From NCBI GenBank assembly GCA_017937135.1, contig JAGBEE010000022.1, positions 1 through 64,000 on the forward strand: a DNA stretch of 64,000 bases, read 5' to 3'. Shown in pieces: positions 27,871 to 37,007 of this stretch. Each line of letters starts with the position of its first letter. Position 1 is the first letter of the stretch. The notes beneath the pieces are model-generated. The model had not been told where the DNA came from and made no database searches. It saw only the letters and a list, made by a program, of their open reading frames with translations. Origin of the DNA: Clostridia bacterium. Its GTDB lineage: Bacteria; Bacillota; Clostridia; Oscillospirales; CAG-272. Both the position numbers and the translations under genes were made by a program.

Positions 27871-30378
27871 ATGTGTAGCGAATATATAATGGTACATATA
27901 CTTGATGTGCCATATCATGCCGACTGTGAATATACCTATTTTGTCCCTAACGATTACAGGGAAGAAATTGAGCTTGGCTCAAGCGTTGTAGTTCCGTTTG
28001 GTAATTCAAACAGAAAGAAAAATGCAGTTGTGGTTAACTGCGATTTACAAGAAGCACCACCAAGCTCTAATATAAAGCCAATATCAGCTGTCCTTAGTGG
28101 CTACTTCAAGCTGAATAAGGAAATGATAGAGCTATGCTATTTTATGAAAAAGCGTACTCTTTGTACGTTTGGCGAGGCTGTAAGGTGTGTAATACCCTCG
28201 GCTCTTATATCCAAAACAACTGAGAGCTTTTCAAAAACAGATAACATAGAGAGGGAAATACCAGACTACACAAGAGAGCTTTATGGCTATATTTGCGACA
28301 ACCCTAATATCACTCTTGACAAAATAGTAAAAAAATTTGGAGATGTACACCTTGCTATAGCTAAGCTTGTTCGCCTTGGCGCAATAAAAAAAGAAACGAG
28401 CATTGAAGAAAAGGACAAAAATAAGTATGAGATAAGAGTATCTCTTGCACTTGACAGAGAGGAGGCTGCACAAATAGCTGATTCTCGCTCCAATATTAAA
28501 TTAAGGAGCAAAAGGCACGCTGAAATACTAAGGCTACTTTGTGAATATAATGAGCTTTCCGATAAGGAAATTTATCAAATGTGCGATGCACAAAAATCAC
28601 ACATAGATGCTCTTTTAAAAAAGGGACTCATAAAAACAAAAAAAATAGAGCTCTTACGCGACCCATATGCACTTTTAAAGACAGCCAAGAATAAGGAGGA
28701 GCTTGTTCTTAACGTCGAGCAACAAAGGGCATATAATACCTTAAAGGAGCTGTATTATCATAAAGAGCCAAGAGCTGCGCTTTTATATGGCGTGACAGGC
28801 AGTGGAAAAACGAGCGTAATTAAAAAAATGATAGATGAGGTTATAAGCGATAACAAAGGCGTTATAATTCTCGTGCCCGAAATTTCATTAACTCCACAAA
28901 CAGTATCCGTTTTTTGTGGCTACTATGGAGATAGAGTGGCAGTAATTCACTCTTCACTCTCGCAAGGAGAGCGCTTTGACACCTTTAAAAGAATTTCAAA
29001 CGGAGAGGCGGACATAGTAATTGGTACGCGCTCTGCAATATTCGCTCCACTTAAAAGCCTTGGTATGATAGTAATAGACGAGGAGCAGGAGCATACATAC
29101 AAATCTGATACAAATCCAAAATATTTAGCACACGACATAGCAAGATACAGATGCGCTAAATCAAATGCACTTATGCTGCTTGCCTCAGCAACTCCAAGCC
29201 TTGAATCCTATTATAAGGCAATGAGTGGAGCTTATACTCTTGTTAAAATGGGGGCACGCTATGGAGAGGCAACCCTGCCCGATGTAATTATTTCAGATAT
29301 GCGCAAGGAGAGGGCAAGAGGCAACATGAGTATGTACGGAAGGAAGCTTGTCGAATATCTTTCAAGAACAATACAGGACTCAAGGCAGTCAATATTGTTT
29401 TTGAACAGACGTGGCTATCACTCCACCGTTTCGTGCCAAAGCTGTGGCAAGGCAATACAATGTCCAAGGTGCTCCGTTGCGATGACATACCACTCATACA
29501 GGAAAATTGACGAGTCCTTGAAGGAGGAAAACGCAAGCGAGGTAATGCAAAGGAGTGGCGTTTTGCGCTGTCATTACTGTGGCTATAAGACAAGAATACC
29601 CGAGAAGTGTAGCGAATGTGGCGAAAACGACTTTAATTATGTTGGCTTCGGCACACAAATGGCAACTGAAACACTTGAGGGCCTATTCCCAGATATAAAA
29701 ACCCTTCGCTTAGATGCAGATACGACAACCTCTAAAACCTCTTATGAGGAAATTTTAGGTGCGTTCAAGGACAAAAAGGCAGATGCTTTAATTGGCACGC
29801 AAATGGTTACAAAGGGACATAATTTTCCACTTGTAACATTGGTTGGAGTAGTGCTTGCAGATACTATGCTATATACAAGCGATTACCGCGCAGCAGAAAG
29901 AACCTTTTCTATGCTTACACAGGTAATTGGCAGAGCAGGGCGAAGCAAGGACCACGGAGTTGCAATAATACAAACCAACTCACCAAATGACCAAACGATA
30001 AATCTTGCCTCAAAGCAGGATTACGAATCGTTTTATGAAAACGAAATACAGATAAGAAAAGCATATACGTTCCCGCCATTTTGCGACATCGCAGTTTTGA
30101 CGCTTTCGTCACCTGACGAGATGAGCTTGAATAAAATTGCTGAGTCTCTTGTAAAAAGACTTGAGGAGGATATAAGGAGCGTAAATGAGCCAGCAGTTGC
30201 GTATGGCCCCTTTGAAGCTCCGATATACAGGCTCCATTCAAGATTTCGCAAAAGAATACTTATAAAATGCAAGCTAAATGACAATATGCGTAATGTCTTT
30301 TCAAAAATATATATAGATTTTACTAAAAGGTCAGATAAGAATTTTTTATCAATCGACTTTAATCCATCAAACCTATAA
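27871..30378 (+). CDS. priA: Primosomal protein N' (replication restart helicase PriA)
   Basis: 835-residue 3'-to-5' DNA helicase that reloads the replisome at stalled forks. The N-terminal 3'-end-binding domain is followed by a winged-helix-like region, Walker A GVTGSGKTS (about residue 310), the DEEQEHTYKSD box, and a zinc-binding region with cysteine pairs (CQSC, CPRC, CHYC, CSEC). The segment between CPRC and CHYC carries an extra Glu-rich insertion (RKIDESLKEENASEVMQRSG) compared with standard PriA. GGAGG lies 6 nt before the ATG. Confidence 0.95.
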   Translation: MCSEYIMVHILDVPYHADCEYTYFVPNDYREEIELGSSVVVPFGNSNRKKNAVVVNCDLQEAPPSSNIKPISAVLSGYFKLNKEMIELCYFMKKRTLCTFGEAVRCVIPSALISKTTESFSKTDNIEREIPDYTRELYGYICDNPNITLDKIVKKFGDVHLAIAKLVRLGAIKKETSIEEKDKNKYEIRVSLALDREEAAQIADSRSNIKLRSKRHAEILRLLCEYNELSDKEIYQMCDAQKSHIDALLKKGLIKTKKIELLRDPYALLKTAKNKEELVLNVEQQRAYNTLKELYYHKEPRAALLYGVTGSGKTSVIKKMIDEVISDNKGVIILVPEISLTPQTVSVFCGYYGDRVAVIHSSLSQGERFDTFKRISNGEADIVIGTRSAIFAPLKSLGMIVIDEEQEHTYKSDTNPKYLAHDIARYRCAKSNALMLLASATPSLESYYKAMSGAYTLVKMGARYGEATLPDVIISDMRKERARGNMSMYGRKLVEYLSRTIQDSRQSILFLNRRGYHSTVSCQSCGKAIQCPRCSVAMTYHSYRKIDESLKEENASEVMQRSGVLRCHYCGYKTRIPEKCSECGENDFNYVGFGTQMATETLEGLFPDIKTLRLDADTTTSKTSYEEILGAFKDKKADALIGTQMVTKGHNFPLVTLVGVVLADTMLYTSDYRAAERTFSMLTQVIGRAGRSKDHGVAIIQTNSPNDQTINLASKQDYESFYENEIQIRKAYTFPPFCDIAVLTLSSPDEMSLNKIAESLVKRLEEDIRSVNEPAVAYGPFEAPIYRLHSRFRKRILIKCKLNDNMRNVFSKIYIDFTKRSDKNFLSIDFNPSNL

Positions 30379-30388
30379 GGAGGCAAAA

Positions 30389-30859
30389 ATGGCAGTACTT
30401 AACATAGTAAAAGAAGAGGACAATGAGGAATTTTTAAGAAAAAAGAGTCGCGAGGTAACTGAAATTACCCCAAGAATATTGACTCTTCTTGACGATATGG
30501 TAGAAACAATGCGACACGCAAATGGCTGTGGACTGGCTGCAGTACAGGTTGGCGTGCTTCGTAGAATTGTTGTAATAGAAACAGACGAGGGACTTTTTGA
30601 ATTTATAAATCCCGTTATTGTTAAAGCATCAGGAACACAAGAGGGTGTCGAGGGCTGTCTTTCCTTGCCTGGTAAATGGGGAATGACAAAGCGTCCAGCC
30701 TGTGTAACAGTAAGAGCTACTGGCAGAGACGGCAAGGAATTTGAGGTAACAGGCTATGATTTACTTGCAAAGGCTATGTGCCACGAGCTTGACCATCTTG
30801 ACGGAATACTTTATACCGACAAGGTAACAAGAATGCTTGGAGCTGACGAAGTAGAATGA
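30389..30859 (+). CDS. def: Peptide deformylase
   Basis: 156-residue metalloenzyme removing the formyl group from nascent proteins. The three motifs are GCGLAAVQVG, EGCLSLPG and HELDHLDG, supplying the Cys and two His metal ligands and the catalytic Glu. It overlaps fmt by ATGA. Confidence 0.96.
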   Translation: MAVLNIVKEEDNEEFLRKKSREVTEITPRILTLLDDMVETMRHANGCGLAAVQVGVLRRIVVIETDEGLFEFINPVIVKASGTQEGVEGCLSLPGKWGMTKRPACVTVRATGRDGKEFEVTGYDLLAKAMCHELDHLDGILYTDKVTRMLGADEVE

Positions 30860-31782
30860 GAATAATGTTTATGGGCACGCCCGAATTTGCAATGGAGAAT
30901 TTAAGGGCGATATACGAAAGTGGCGAGGAAATAGTTGGAGTTGTAACAGCTCCTGATAAGCCAAGGGGAAGAGGAATGGTATTAACACCAAGTCCTGTAA
31001 AGGCGTATGCTCTTGAAAAGGGACTTGATGTATATCAGCCAATTACACTAAGGGACGGTGCATTTTTAGAGGTTTTGGAAAAAACTCAGCCCGAGCTTAT
31101 TGTAGTAGTAGCATATGGTAAGATTTTGCCATCATACGTGCTTGATTTTCCCAAATATGCGTGCATAAACGCGCACGCATCAATTCTTCCAAAATACAGA
31201 GGGGCTGCGCCTATTCAACGTGCTATAATGGACGGAGATAAAAAAACAGGCGTTAGCATTATGAAAATGGACATAGGTCTTGACACAGGCGATGTTATTT
31301 TGGTCGAAGAGGTTGTAATTGAACCAAGCGATAATTTTGAAAATGTGCACGATAAGCTTGTTGTAGCAGGCAGCAAGGGGCTTTTAAGAACCATTGATCA
31401 ATTTAAAAATAATCAAATAATCTACACTCCCCAAGGGGAAGAGTTCACATATGCTGAAAAAATTACGAAGACTGACTGTGTAATTGATTTTTCAGATACA
31501 GTGCAAAATGTACACAATAAAATAAGAGGACTTAGTCCAATTCCACTTGCATTTACCAAAACGCCTGACGGTAAGCTTTTAAAGGTAACAAAAGCACATA
31601 TTTCACCAAATAGCTTCAGTGGTAAGGATGGCGAGGTTGTGCTTTTGAAGGACGCAATTTACGTAAAATGTAAGGATGGAGTAATAGCTATTGACGAGGT
31701 TATTCCCGAGGGTAAGGGAAGAATGAGCGCAGTAGCTTATATAAATGGCAGAAAAATAAAGGAAGCTGACATTTTAGGCTAA
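30856..31782 (+). CDS. fmt: Methionyl-tRNA formyltransferase
   Basis: 308 residues; formylates initiator Met-tRNA. The N-terminal catalytic domain has the Asn-His pair in INAHASILPKYRGAAPIQ and the Asp in GLDTGD; the C-terminal OB-like tRNA-binding domain starts near 205. It forms a functional pair with def. Confidence 0.96.
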   Translation: MRIMFMGTPEFAMENLRAIYESGEEIVGVVTAPDKPRGRGMVLTPSPVKAYALEKGLDVYQPITLRDGAFLEVLEKTQPELIVVVAYGKILPSYVLDFPKYACINAHASILPKYRGAAPIQRAIMDGDKKTGVSIMKMDIGLDTGDVILVEEVVIEPSDNFENVHDKLVVAGSKGLLRTIDQFKNNQIIYTPQGEEFTYAEKITKTDCVIDFSDTVQNVHNKIRGLSPIPLAFTKTPDGKLLKVTKAHISPNSFSGKDGEVVLLKDAIYVKCKDGVIAIDEVIPEGKGRMSAVAYINGRKIKEADILG

Positions 31783-31822
31783 AGGCAGGACACAGTGTCG
31801 ATAAATTCAAAGGAGGGAAAAT

Positions 31823-33127
31823 ATGCTTGATAATCCAAGGGCGCTTGCGCTTTCTTCGCTGTTAAGGTGGGAAGGTCAAGGTAGCTTTTCAAATATTGAA
31901 ATAAATACGACTATTTCACGCTCAAGTCTTGAAAAAAATGATATATCCCTCTATACACTTCTTTTTATGGGAGTGATAGAAAAAAAGCTTTTTCTTGACA
32001 ATGTAATCAAGCAATATTCCAATATTCCATTAGAAAGAATCGACATAGAAACAAAAAACGTATTAAGGCTTGGTATTTATCAGCTTGTATTTACAGATAA
32101 GATTCCTGAATATTCAGCAGTTGACCAAAGCGTTAGCTTGGCACCAAAAAAATCCAAGGGCTTTGTAAATGCTCTTTTAAGGAGCTTTATAAGGAATGAA
32201 AGGAAAATCACCTACCCAAAGGATAAATGGCAGAGAATAAGCATAGAGTATTCCGTTCCTATGGATGTATGTCAAATATTTAAGGACTCATATGGTGAGA
32301 CTGTTGCCGAAGAATTATGCACACTCCCTCAGCCAAAAACAGAAATTTGCTTAAGAGTAAACACCTTAAAGAGTACAATTGACAATGTAATAAAGGAACT
32401 AAGCGCAAGGGGCATAGAGCAAAAAATTTCAAGCCTATCAAGCGATATAGTAATGTGTCATACACAAATAAGCGCAATTAAGGATTTACTTGATAGTGGT
32501 TATGTATTCGTACAGGACGAGGCAAGTAGAATAGCCTCAGCTGTTGTTGGCGCGAAAAAGGGCGAAAAAATTGCCGACGTATGCGCTTGTCCTGGTGGAA
32601 AGACATTTTCAATGGCAATGGATATGCAAAACGAGGGCGAAATTTACGCCTCCGACCTTCACGAAAACAAGCTTTCATTGATTACTCGTACAGCAAAAAG
32701 GCTTGGCATAGATATAATAAAGACAAGGGAGCAAAACGCAAAGGAATTTCTCAACGAATATTCCTTGGCATTTGATAGAGTTTTGTGCGATGTACCATGC
32801 TCAGGGCTTGGCGTTATATTTAAAAAGCCAGACATTAAATATAAATCTCTTGACAATATAAGAAATTTGCCAAGCGTTCAGTACGACATATTAAATAACT
32901 GTTCAAAATACGTAAAAATGGGGGGGATATTAGTTTATTCCACCTGTACAATAAACAAGGCAGAAAACGAGGACAATATAGAAAAATTCTTGTCCGAGCA
33001 TTCTGAATTTGAGCCTCTTGATTTTGAAATTGGCAATATAAAATCAGTGAAGGGAGGATACACATTCTTGCCACACATCAATGGCACAGACGGTTTTTTC
33101 GTTGCAAGAATGAAAAAGATAAAATGA
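31823..33127 (+). CDS. rsmB: 16S rRNA (cytosine-967-C5)-methyltransferase
   Basis: 434 residues with an N-terminal NusB-like RNA-binding domain (about 1-140) and a Rossmann methyltransferase domain. Motif I is DVCACPGGKTF, and the two catalytic cysteines lie in DVPCSGLG and YSTCTINKAENE. Stop and rlmN start overlap. Confidence 0.94.
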   Translation: MLDNPRALALSSLLRWEGQGSFSNIEINTTISRSSLEKNDISLYTLLFMGVIEKKLFLDNVIKQYSNIPLERIDIETKNVLRLGIYQLVFTDKIPEYSAVDQSVSLAPKKSKGFVNALLRSFIRNERKITYPKDKWQRISIEYSVPMDVCQIFKDSYGETVAEELCTLPQPKTEICLRVNTLKSTIDNVIKELSARGIEQKISSLSSDIVMCHTQISAIKDLLDSGYVFVQDEASRIASAVVGAKKGEKIADVCACPGGKTFSMAMDMQNEGEIYASDLHENKLSLITRTAKRLGIDIIKTREQNAKEFLNEYSLAFDRVLCDVPCSGLGVIFKKPDIKYKSLDNIRNLPSVQYDILNNCSKYVKMGGILVYSTCTINKAENEDNIEKFLSEHSEFEPLDFEIGNIKSVKGGYTFLPHINGTDGFFVARMKKIK

Positions 33128-34170
33128 TAAACGAAGCAAAAATAGATATTTTATCATTATCCCTTCAGGAGCTTGAAAAAGCAATTGTCGATATGGGCGA
33201 GGCTAAATTTCGCGCAAAGCAAATTTACCAATGGCTCACAAAGGGTGCTTGGGGCGCTGAAATGAAAAACGTTCCTGCTCACTTGCAAAAAAAGCTTGAT
33301 GATGTGTTTGAATTTAGACTACCCTTAGTAAAAAAGAGACTTGTGTCCAAAATAGATGGCACAATAAAATATTTGTTCGAGCTTATTGACGGCGAATGTA
33401 TTGAATCTGTATTTATGAAATATGAGCATGGAAACACCCTTTGTATTTCATCTCAGGTTGGTTGTCGTATGGGCTGTAAATTCTGTGCATCAACATTGCT
33501 TGGCAGAGTAAGAGATTTAACTCCTTCTGAAATGCTTGGGCAAATAATAAGCGCCCAAAAGGACACGGGCGAGCGTATTTCAAATGTAGTTATGATGGGT
33601 ATAGGCGAGCCACTTGACAATTATGATAACACAATAAAATTTTTACATTTAGTAAGCTCCCCCGACGGATTAAATATAGGTTTAAGACACATTTCCTTGT
33701 CAACCTGTGGACTTGTTTCAGGTATAGAAAAGCTATCAAACGAGGGACTCCCGGTTACTCTTTCTGTATCGTTGCACGCATATGCAAACGATGTGCGCTC
33801 TGAAATAATGCCAATAAATAATAAGTATCCAATCGAAATGCTACTTGATGCCTGTAACAAATATTTTGAAAAGACAGGCAGACGTATATCCTTTGAATAC
33901 ACGCTTATAAATGGCAAGAATGATGATACACAGGGTGCTGTATCGCTTGCTAAAATATTAAAAAAGCACCTTCATTCAACCTGTCACGTAAACCTCATTC
34001 CATTAAATGAGGTTAAGGAAACGAGGCTTGAAACCTCAAAAAACATAAATAACTTTAAAAATAAACTATTATCTCTTGGTATAAACGCAACTGTAAGGCG
34101 CAGACTCGGCTCTGACATAAATGCTTCCTGCGGACAACTAAGACGACAAGCAAAAGAGGAAAATAAATGA
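33124..34170 (+). CDS. rlmN: Dual-specificity rRNA/tRNA adenine-C2 methyltransferase RlmN
   Basis: 348-residue radical-SAM enzyme that methylates A2503 of 23S rRNA and A37 of some tRNAs. The iron-sulfur motif is CRMGCKFC; GIGEPLDNYDN is the SAM-binding stretch. A catalytic Cys occurs near the C-terminus (INASCGQLRRQ). Cfr-type resistance is unlikely because the genomic context is the housekeeping one. Confidence 0.95.
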   Translation: MINEAKIDILSLSLQELEKAIVDMGEAKFRAKQIYQWLTKGAWGAEMKNVPAHLQKKLDDVFEFRLPLVKKRLVSKIDGTIKYLFELIDGECIESVFMKYEHGNTLCISSQVGCRMGCKFCASTLLGRVRDLTPSEMLGQIISAQKDTGERISNVVMMGIGEPLDNYDNTIKFLHLVSSPDGLNIGLRHISLSTCGLVSGIEKLSNEGLPVTLSVSLHAYANDVRSEIMPINNKYPIEMLLDACNKYFEKTGRRISFEYTLINGKNDDTQGAVSLAKILKKHLHSTCHVNLIPLNEVKETRLETSKNINNFKNKLLSLGINATVRRRLGSDINASCGQLRRQAKEENK

Positions 34171-34940
34171 TTTGTTCTGCTAATACTAATAAAGGAATGA
34201 AGCGCAATATCAACCAAGATACCTTCATAATAAGAAAATACACAGAAAAAACCGTTCTTTGCGTTGTATGCGACGGGATGGGCGGTGTAAGAGGAGGAGA
34301 GGAGGCATCACAGCTTGCTGCTTCTACCTTTGTCGATACAATAGACAAATTTATGCTCCCGTTTTTAAAGAATAGGGATAAGCAGGTGAGCACCTCGGAA
34401 ATCAAGCGTATTCTTGTAAAGGGCGTTGATTTGGCAAACGAGCAGGTGTATTTGGCTGCAAAGCAAAACGACGAGCACAAGGGCATGGGTACAACAATAG
34501 TTGCAGCTCTTATAATTGATAAAACAATGTTTTGCTTAAACGTAGGAGATAGCCGTATTTATACCCTTAAGGGTACAAATATTAAGCAGATAACAAAGGA
34601 CCACTCATACGTTCAATATCTTATGGATTTGGGGCAAATTACCAAGGAGGAGGCAGAAAACTCTTCGAATAAAAACATAATTACAAGGGCAGTTGGTACA
34701 GAAGTATCAGTGGAGCCCGATTTATACGTTGAAAAGCTTGAAGAAAATTCATACGTGCTCCTTTGCACAGATGGACTTACAAATATGGTGGATGAGGCAA
34801 CGATTTGCGATATTGTTTCAAACGACCACTCAAAGCGCATCGACCAAATAGCACTTGACTTGAAGATTAGGCTACTGATAGACACTGCAAATGAAAATGG
34901 TGGTCTTGACAATATAACCTCTTTATTGGTTAGAGTGTAA
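34167..34940 (+). CDS. prpC: PP2C-type serine/threonine phosphatase
   Basis: 257-residue metal-dependent phosphatase. Metal-binding motifs are RNINQD, VCDGMGG, LNVGDSRIYTL and GLDNIT at the C-terminus. It pairs with the kinase encoded 10 nt downstream, with which it should reverse phosphorylation of shared targets. The start overlaps the rlmN stop. Confidence 0.94.
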   Translation: MICSANTNKGMKRNINQDTFIIRKYTEKTVLCVVCDGMGGVRGGEEASQLAASTFVDTIDKFMLPFLKNRDKQVSTSEIKRILVKGVDLANEQVYLAAKQNDEHKGMGTTIVAALIIDKTMFCLNVGDSRIYTLKGTNIKQITKDHSYVQYLMDLGQITKEEAENSSNKNIITRAVGTEVSVEPDLYVEKLEENSYVLLCTDGLTNMVDEATICDIVSNDHSKRIDQIALDLKIRLLIDTANENGGLDNITSLLVRV

Positions 34941-34950
34941 GGAGGTGCCT

Positions 34951-35904
34951 ATGGAAACACGTGATAAATACGATTGGTACAAAAAATACGAGGGACAGAC
35001 ATTAGACGATAGATACGTTGTAGAAAGACTAATAGGTATCGGTGGTATGGCTGTTGTGTATCGAGGCAGAGATAAATTCCTTAACAATATGAATGTTGCT
35101 ATAAAGATTTTGAAGGATGATGCAGCAACGGACTCAACCGTTGTGAAAAGATTTAAAATCGAATCAAGAGCGGAATCAATGCTCAAGCACAATAATATAG
35201 TGGGAGTTTACGATGTAAATATTAAGGGTAATGTAAAATATATGGTTATGGAATACGTATATGGCATAACCCTTAAGGACTATCTTACAGCAAAGGAAGA
35301 GCCATTAAGATTTGAGGAGCTGGTAAGCTATGGCATTCAAATTCTAAAGGCACTCTCTGAGGCTCACAGAAACCAAATTATACACAGAGATATAAAGCCT
35401 CAAAACATAATGGTGCTCCAAAACGGTCAAATAAAGGTAATGGATTTTGGTATTGCCAAATTGCCAAATGCTGAAACTATAACAATGACCGACAAAGCAG
35501 TAGGAACTGTGTATTATATGAGCCCAGAGCAGGCAAGTGGAAAGAAAATAGATTGTCGCAGCGATATATATTCCCTGGGCGCTATGCTTTACGAGCTTGC
35601 AACAGGAACAACACCATTTAAGGGCGATACACCGTTTCAGGTTTTAGTCAAGCATATGACAGAGCCACTTGTCCCACCAAGACAGGTGAATTCAAGTATT
35701 CCTGTAGGACTTGAGCAAATTATAATGTGCGCTATGAGCAAGGACCCTAACGATAGATTTGATAGTGCTGACAAGATGCTTGAATATATGAAAAGGCTTC
35801 AAAAGAATAAAAAGATTAAATTTGAGGAGTTACCCTCTAATGGCTTTGTTAAAAACTTTATGGGCAAACTCAAAAGACTATTTTTAAAGAAGAATAAGAA
35901 ATGA
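34951..35904 (+). CDS. prkC: PrkC-like serine/threonine kinase lacking membrane and PASTA domains
   Basis: 317-residue Hanks-type kinase. The kinase domain spans about residues 15-275 with the Gly loop GIGGMAVVYRG, the ATP-binding Lys (VAIKIL), catalytic HRDIKPQN, DFG (MDFGIAK) and the APE-like SPEQA. It stops after a basic stretch (GKLKRLFLKKNKK) and has no transmembrane helix or PASTA repeats, which would add about 300 residues in Bacillus PrkC. The next gene starts at its stop, so this is not a recent frameshift. The ATG 6 nt after GGAGGTG is chosen over an upstream in-frame GTG inside that ribosome binding site. Confidence 0.92.
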   Translation: METRDKYDWYKKYEGQTLDDRYVVERLIGIGGMAVVYRGRDKFLNNMNVAIKILKDDAATDSTVVKRFKIESRAESMLKHNNIVGVYDVNIKGNVKYMVMEYVYGITLKDYLTAKEEPLRFEELVSYGIQILKALSEAHRNQIIHRDIKPQNIMVLQNGQIKVMDFGIAKLPNAETITMTDKAVGTVYYMSPEQASGKKIDCRSDIYSLGAMLYELATGTTPFKGDTPFQVLVKHMTEPLVPPRQVNSSIPVGLEQIIMCAMSKDPNDRFDSADKMLEYMKRLQKNKKIKFEELPSNGFVKNFMGKLKRLFLKKNKK

Positions 35905-36836
35905 TTTTAGCAACTGTAATTAAAAGCGTTGGTGGACTTTACACGGTTAAGCTTGATACTCCATACAATGGTGAAAATTACGCAAATGTGCGAGGACGTG
36001 GCTCGTTTCGCCACGATAAAACGATATTATTGACAGGCGATAGAGTAGAGCTTGAGCCTCAATTGCAGGGCGAATTTTTCTGCAAGCAGATTTTGCCACG
36101 TAAAAATTCCTTGATAAGACCACCACTTGCCAATCTTGACTATATCTTTGTTGTAATTTCGTGCAAAAGGCCAATGCCAGATTTGCAAATTATTGATAAA
36201 ATGATAGCCATAGCTGAGCATAACAAAATAGAGCCTGTTATAATTATATCCAAGGCAGACCTTGACACTGAATTTGCTGAAAAAGCAGAGAGAATATATA
36301 AGAATAGTGGCTTTGATGTAATTGTTACCTCGTCCTATGAAAAGGAGGGAGTTGACAAGGTGCTTGATTATCTCAAGGAGATAACAAAGCAGAACAGTCC
36401 AATTTGCGCCTTTGCAGGAGCATCAGGAGCAGGAAAGAGCACGCTTATAAATACTATTTTTCCCACCCTGTGTCTAAAAACTGGTGAGCTTAGTCAAAAA
36501 ATAGAGCGTGGAAAAAATACAACGCGCCACACTGAGCTATTTCCGCTTGGCGAGCTTTTAGGCGAGGAATACAATGGCTATTTGGCTGATACACCTGGCT
36601 TTTCACTTCTTGATTTTGAAAGATTTGACTTTTTCACTCTTGAAGAGCTTTTTTCAACCTTTAGAGAATTTGAAATTTCTCTTGGAAAATGCAAATACAC
36701 TAAATGCTCTCACACCAAAGAGGACGGATGCGATATAGTTGCAAGAGTAAGCAGTGGAGAAATTGCAAAATCAAGGCACGAAAGCTACAAGGCACTTTAT
36801 GAGATTTTAAAGAAAAAGCCAAGCTGGAAAAAGTAA
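35901..36836 (+). CDS. rsgA: Small ribosomal subunit biogenesis GTPase RsgA
   Basis: 311-residue circularly permuted GTPase acting late in 30S maturation. An N-terminal OB fold is followed by the permuted G motifs: SKAD (G4), GASGAGKST (G1), then DTPG (G3). The C-terminal zinc site reads CKYTKCSHTKEDGC. Overlaps prkC by ATGA. In Bacillus rpe and thiN follow; here neither is present. Confidence 0.95.
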   Translation: MILATVIKSVGGLYTVKLDTPYNGENYANVRGRGSFRHDKTILLTGDRVELEPQLQGEFFCKQILPRKNSLIRPPLANLDYIFVVISCKRPMPDLQIIDKMIAIAEHNKIEPVIIISKADLDTEFAEKAERIYKNSGFDVIVTSSYEKEGVDKVLDYLKEITKQNSPICAFAGASGAGKSTLINTIFPTLCLKTGELSQKIERGKNTTRHTELFPLGELLGEEYNGYLADTPGFSLLDFERFDFFTLEELFSTFREFEISLGKCKYTKCSHTKEDGCDIVARVSSGEIAKSRHESYKALYEILKKKPSWKK

Positions 36837-36853
36837 CATAAACACCATTTTGA

Positions 36854-36862
36854 CATAGTATA
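36854..36862 (+). promoter_or_regulatory. Possible sporulation-type -10 element before spoVM
   Basis: CATAGTATA fits the sigma-K -10 pattern CATANNNTA and partly the sigma-E pattern. It lies 33 nt before the spoVM ATG. No convincing -35 is seen, so this is tentative. Confidence 0.25.
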
Positions 36863-36894
36863 TTACTAAAGACTTCAAAAGGAGTGACTATGTT

Positions 36895-36972
36895 ATGAAA
36901 ATAGTAGTAGTAAAATCGCCAAGGATTTTTGTACCACTTTTAAGAAGAATCTTTAAAATATCAAAAAAATAA
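36895..36972 (+). CDS. spoVM: Stage V sporulation protein M, coat-anchoring micro-protein
   Basis: A 25-codon gene: ATG to TAA, preceded by AAAGGAGTGAC. The peptide (MKIVVVKSPRIFVPLLRRIF then KISKK) matches SpoVM in size (26 in Bacillus), in the K2, K7 and P9 positions, and in its amphipathic helix with basic residues. SpoVM recognises the convex forespore membrane and anchors SpoIVA, the coat basement layer. Its location after rsgA matches the Bacillus region apart from the missing rpe and thiN. A terminator follows at once. Confidence 0.85.
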   Translation: MKIVVVKSPRIFVPLLRRIFKISKK

Positions 36973-36975
36973 CAT

Positions 36976-37006
36976 AAAAAAGCCTTCCTTTTTAGGAGGG
37001 CTTTTA
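36976..37006 (+). terminator. Terminator between spoVM and the PHP gene
   Basis: AAAAGCC-TCCT pairs with AGGA-GGCTTTT around a T-rich loop, with A and T runs on either side, so it can serve both convergent genes. Confidence 0.8.
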
Positions 37007-37007
37007 A

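Noticed and set aside
33124..34170. Cfr-type antibiotic resistance methyltransferase
   Set aside because: The gene sits in the conserved rsmB-rlmN-prpC context and keeps RlmN length and motifs, so the housekeeping enzyme is the better call.
34945..34950. GTG start two codons before the kinase ATG
   Set aside because: The GTG is part of the ribosome binding site GGAGGTG.
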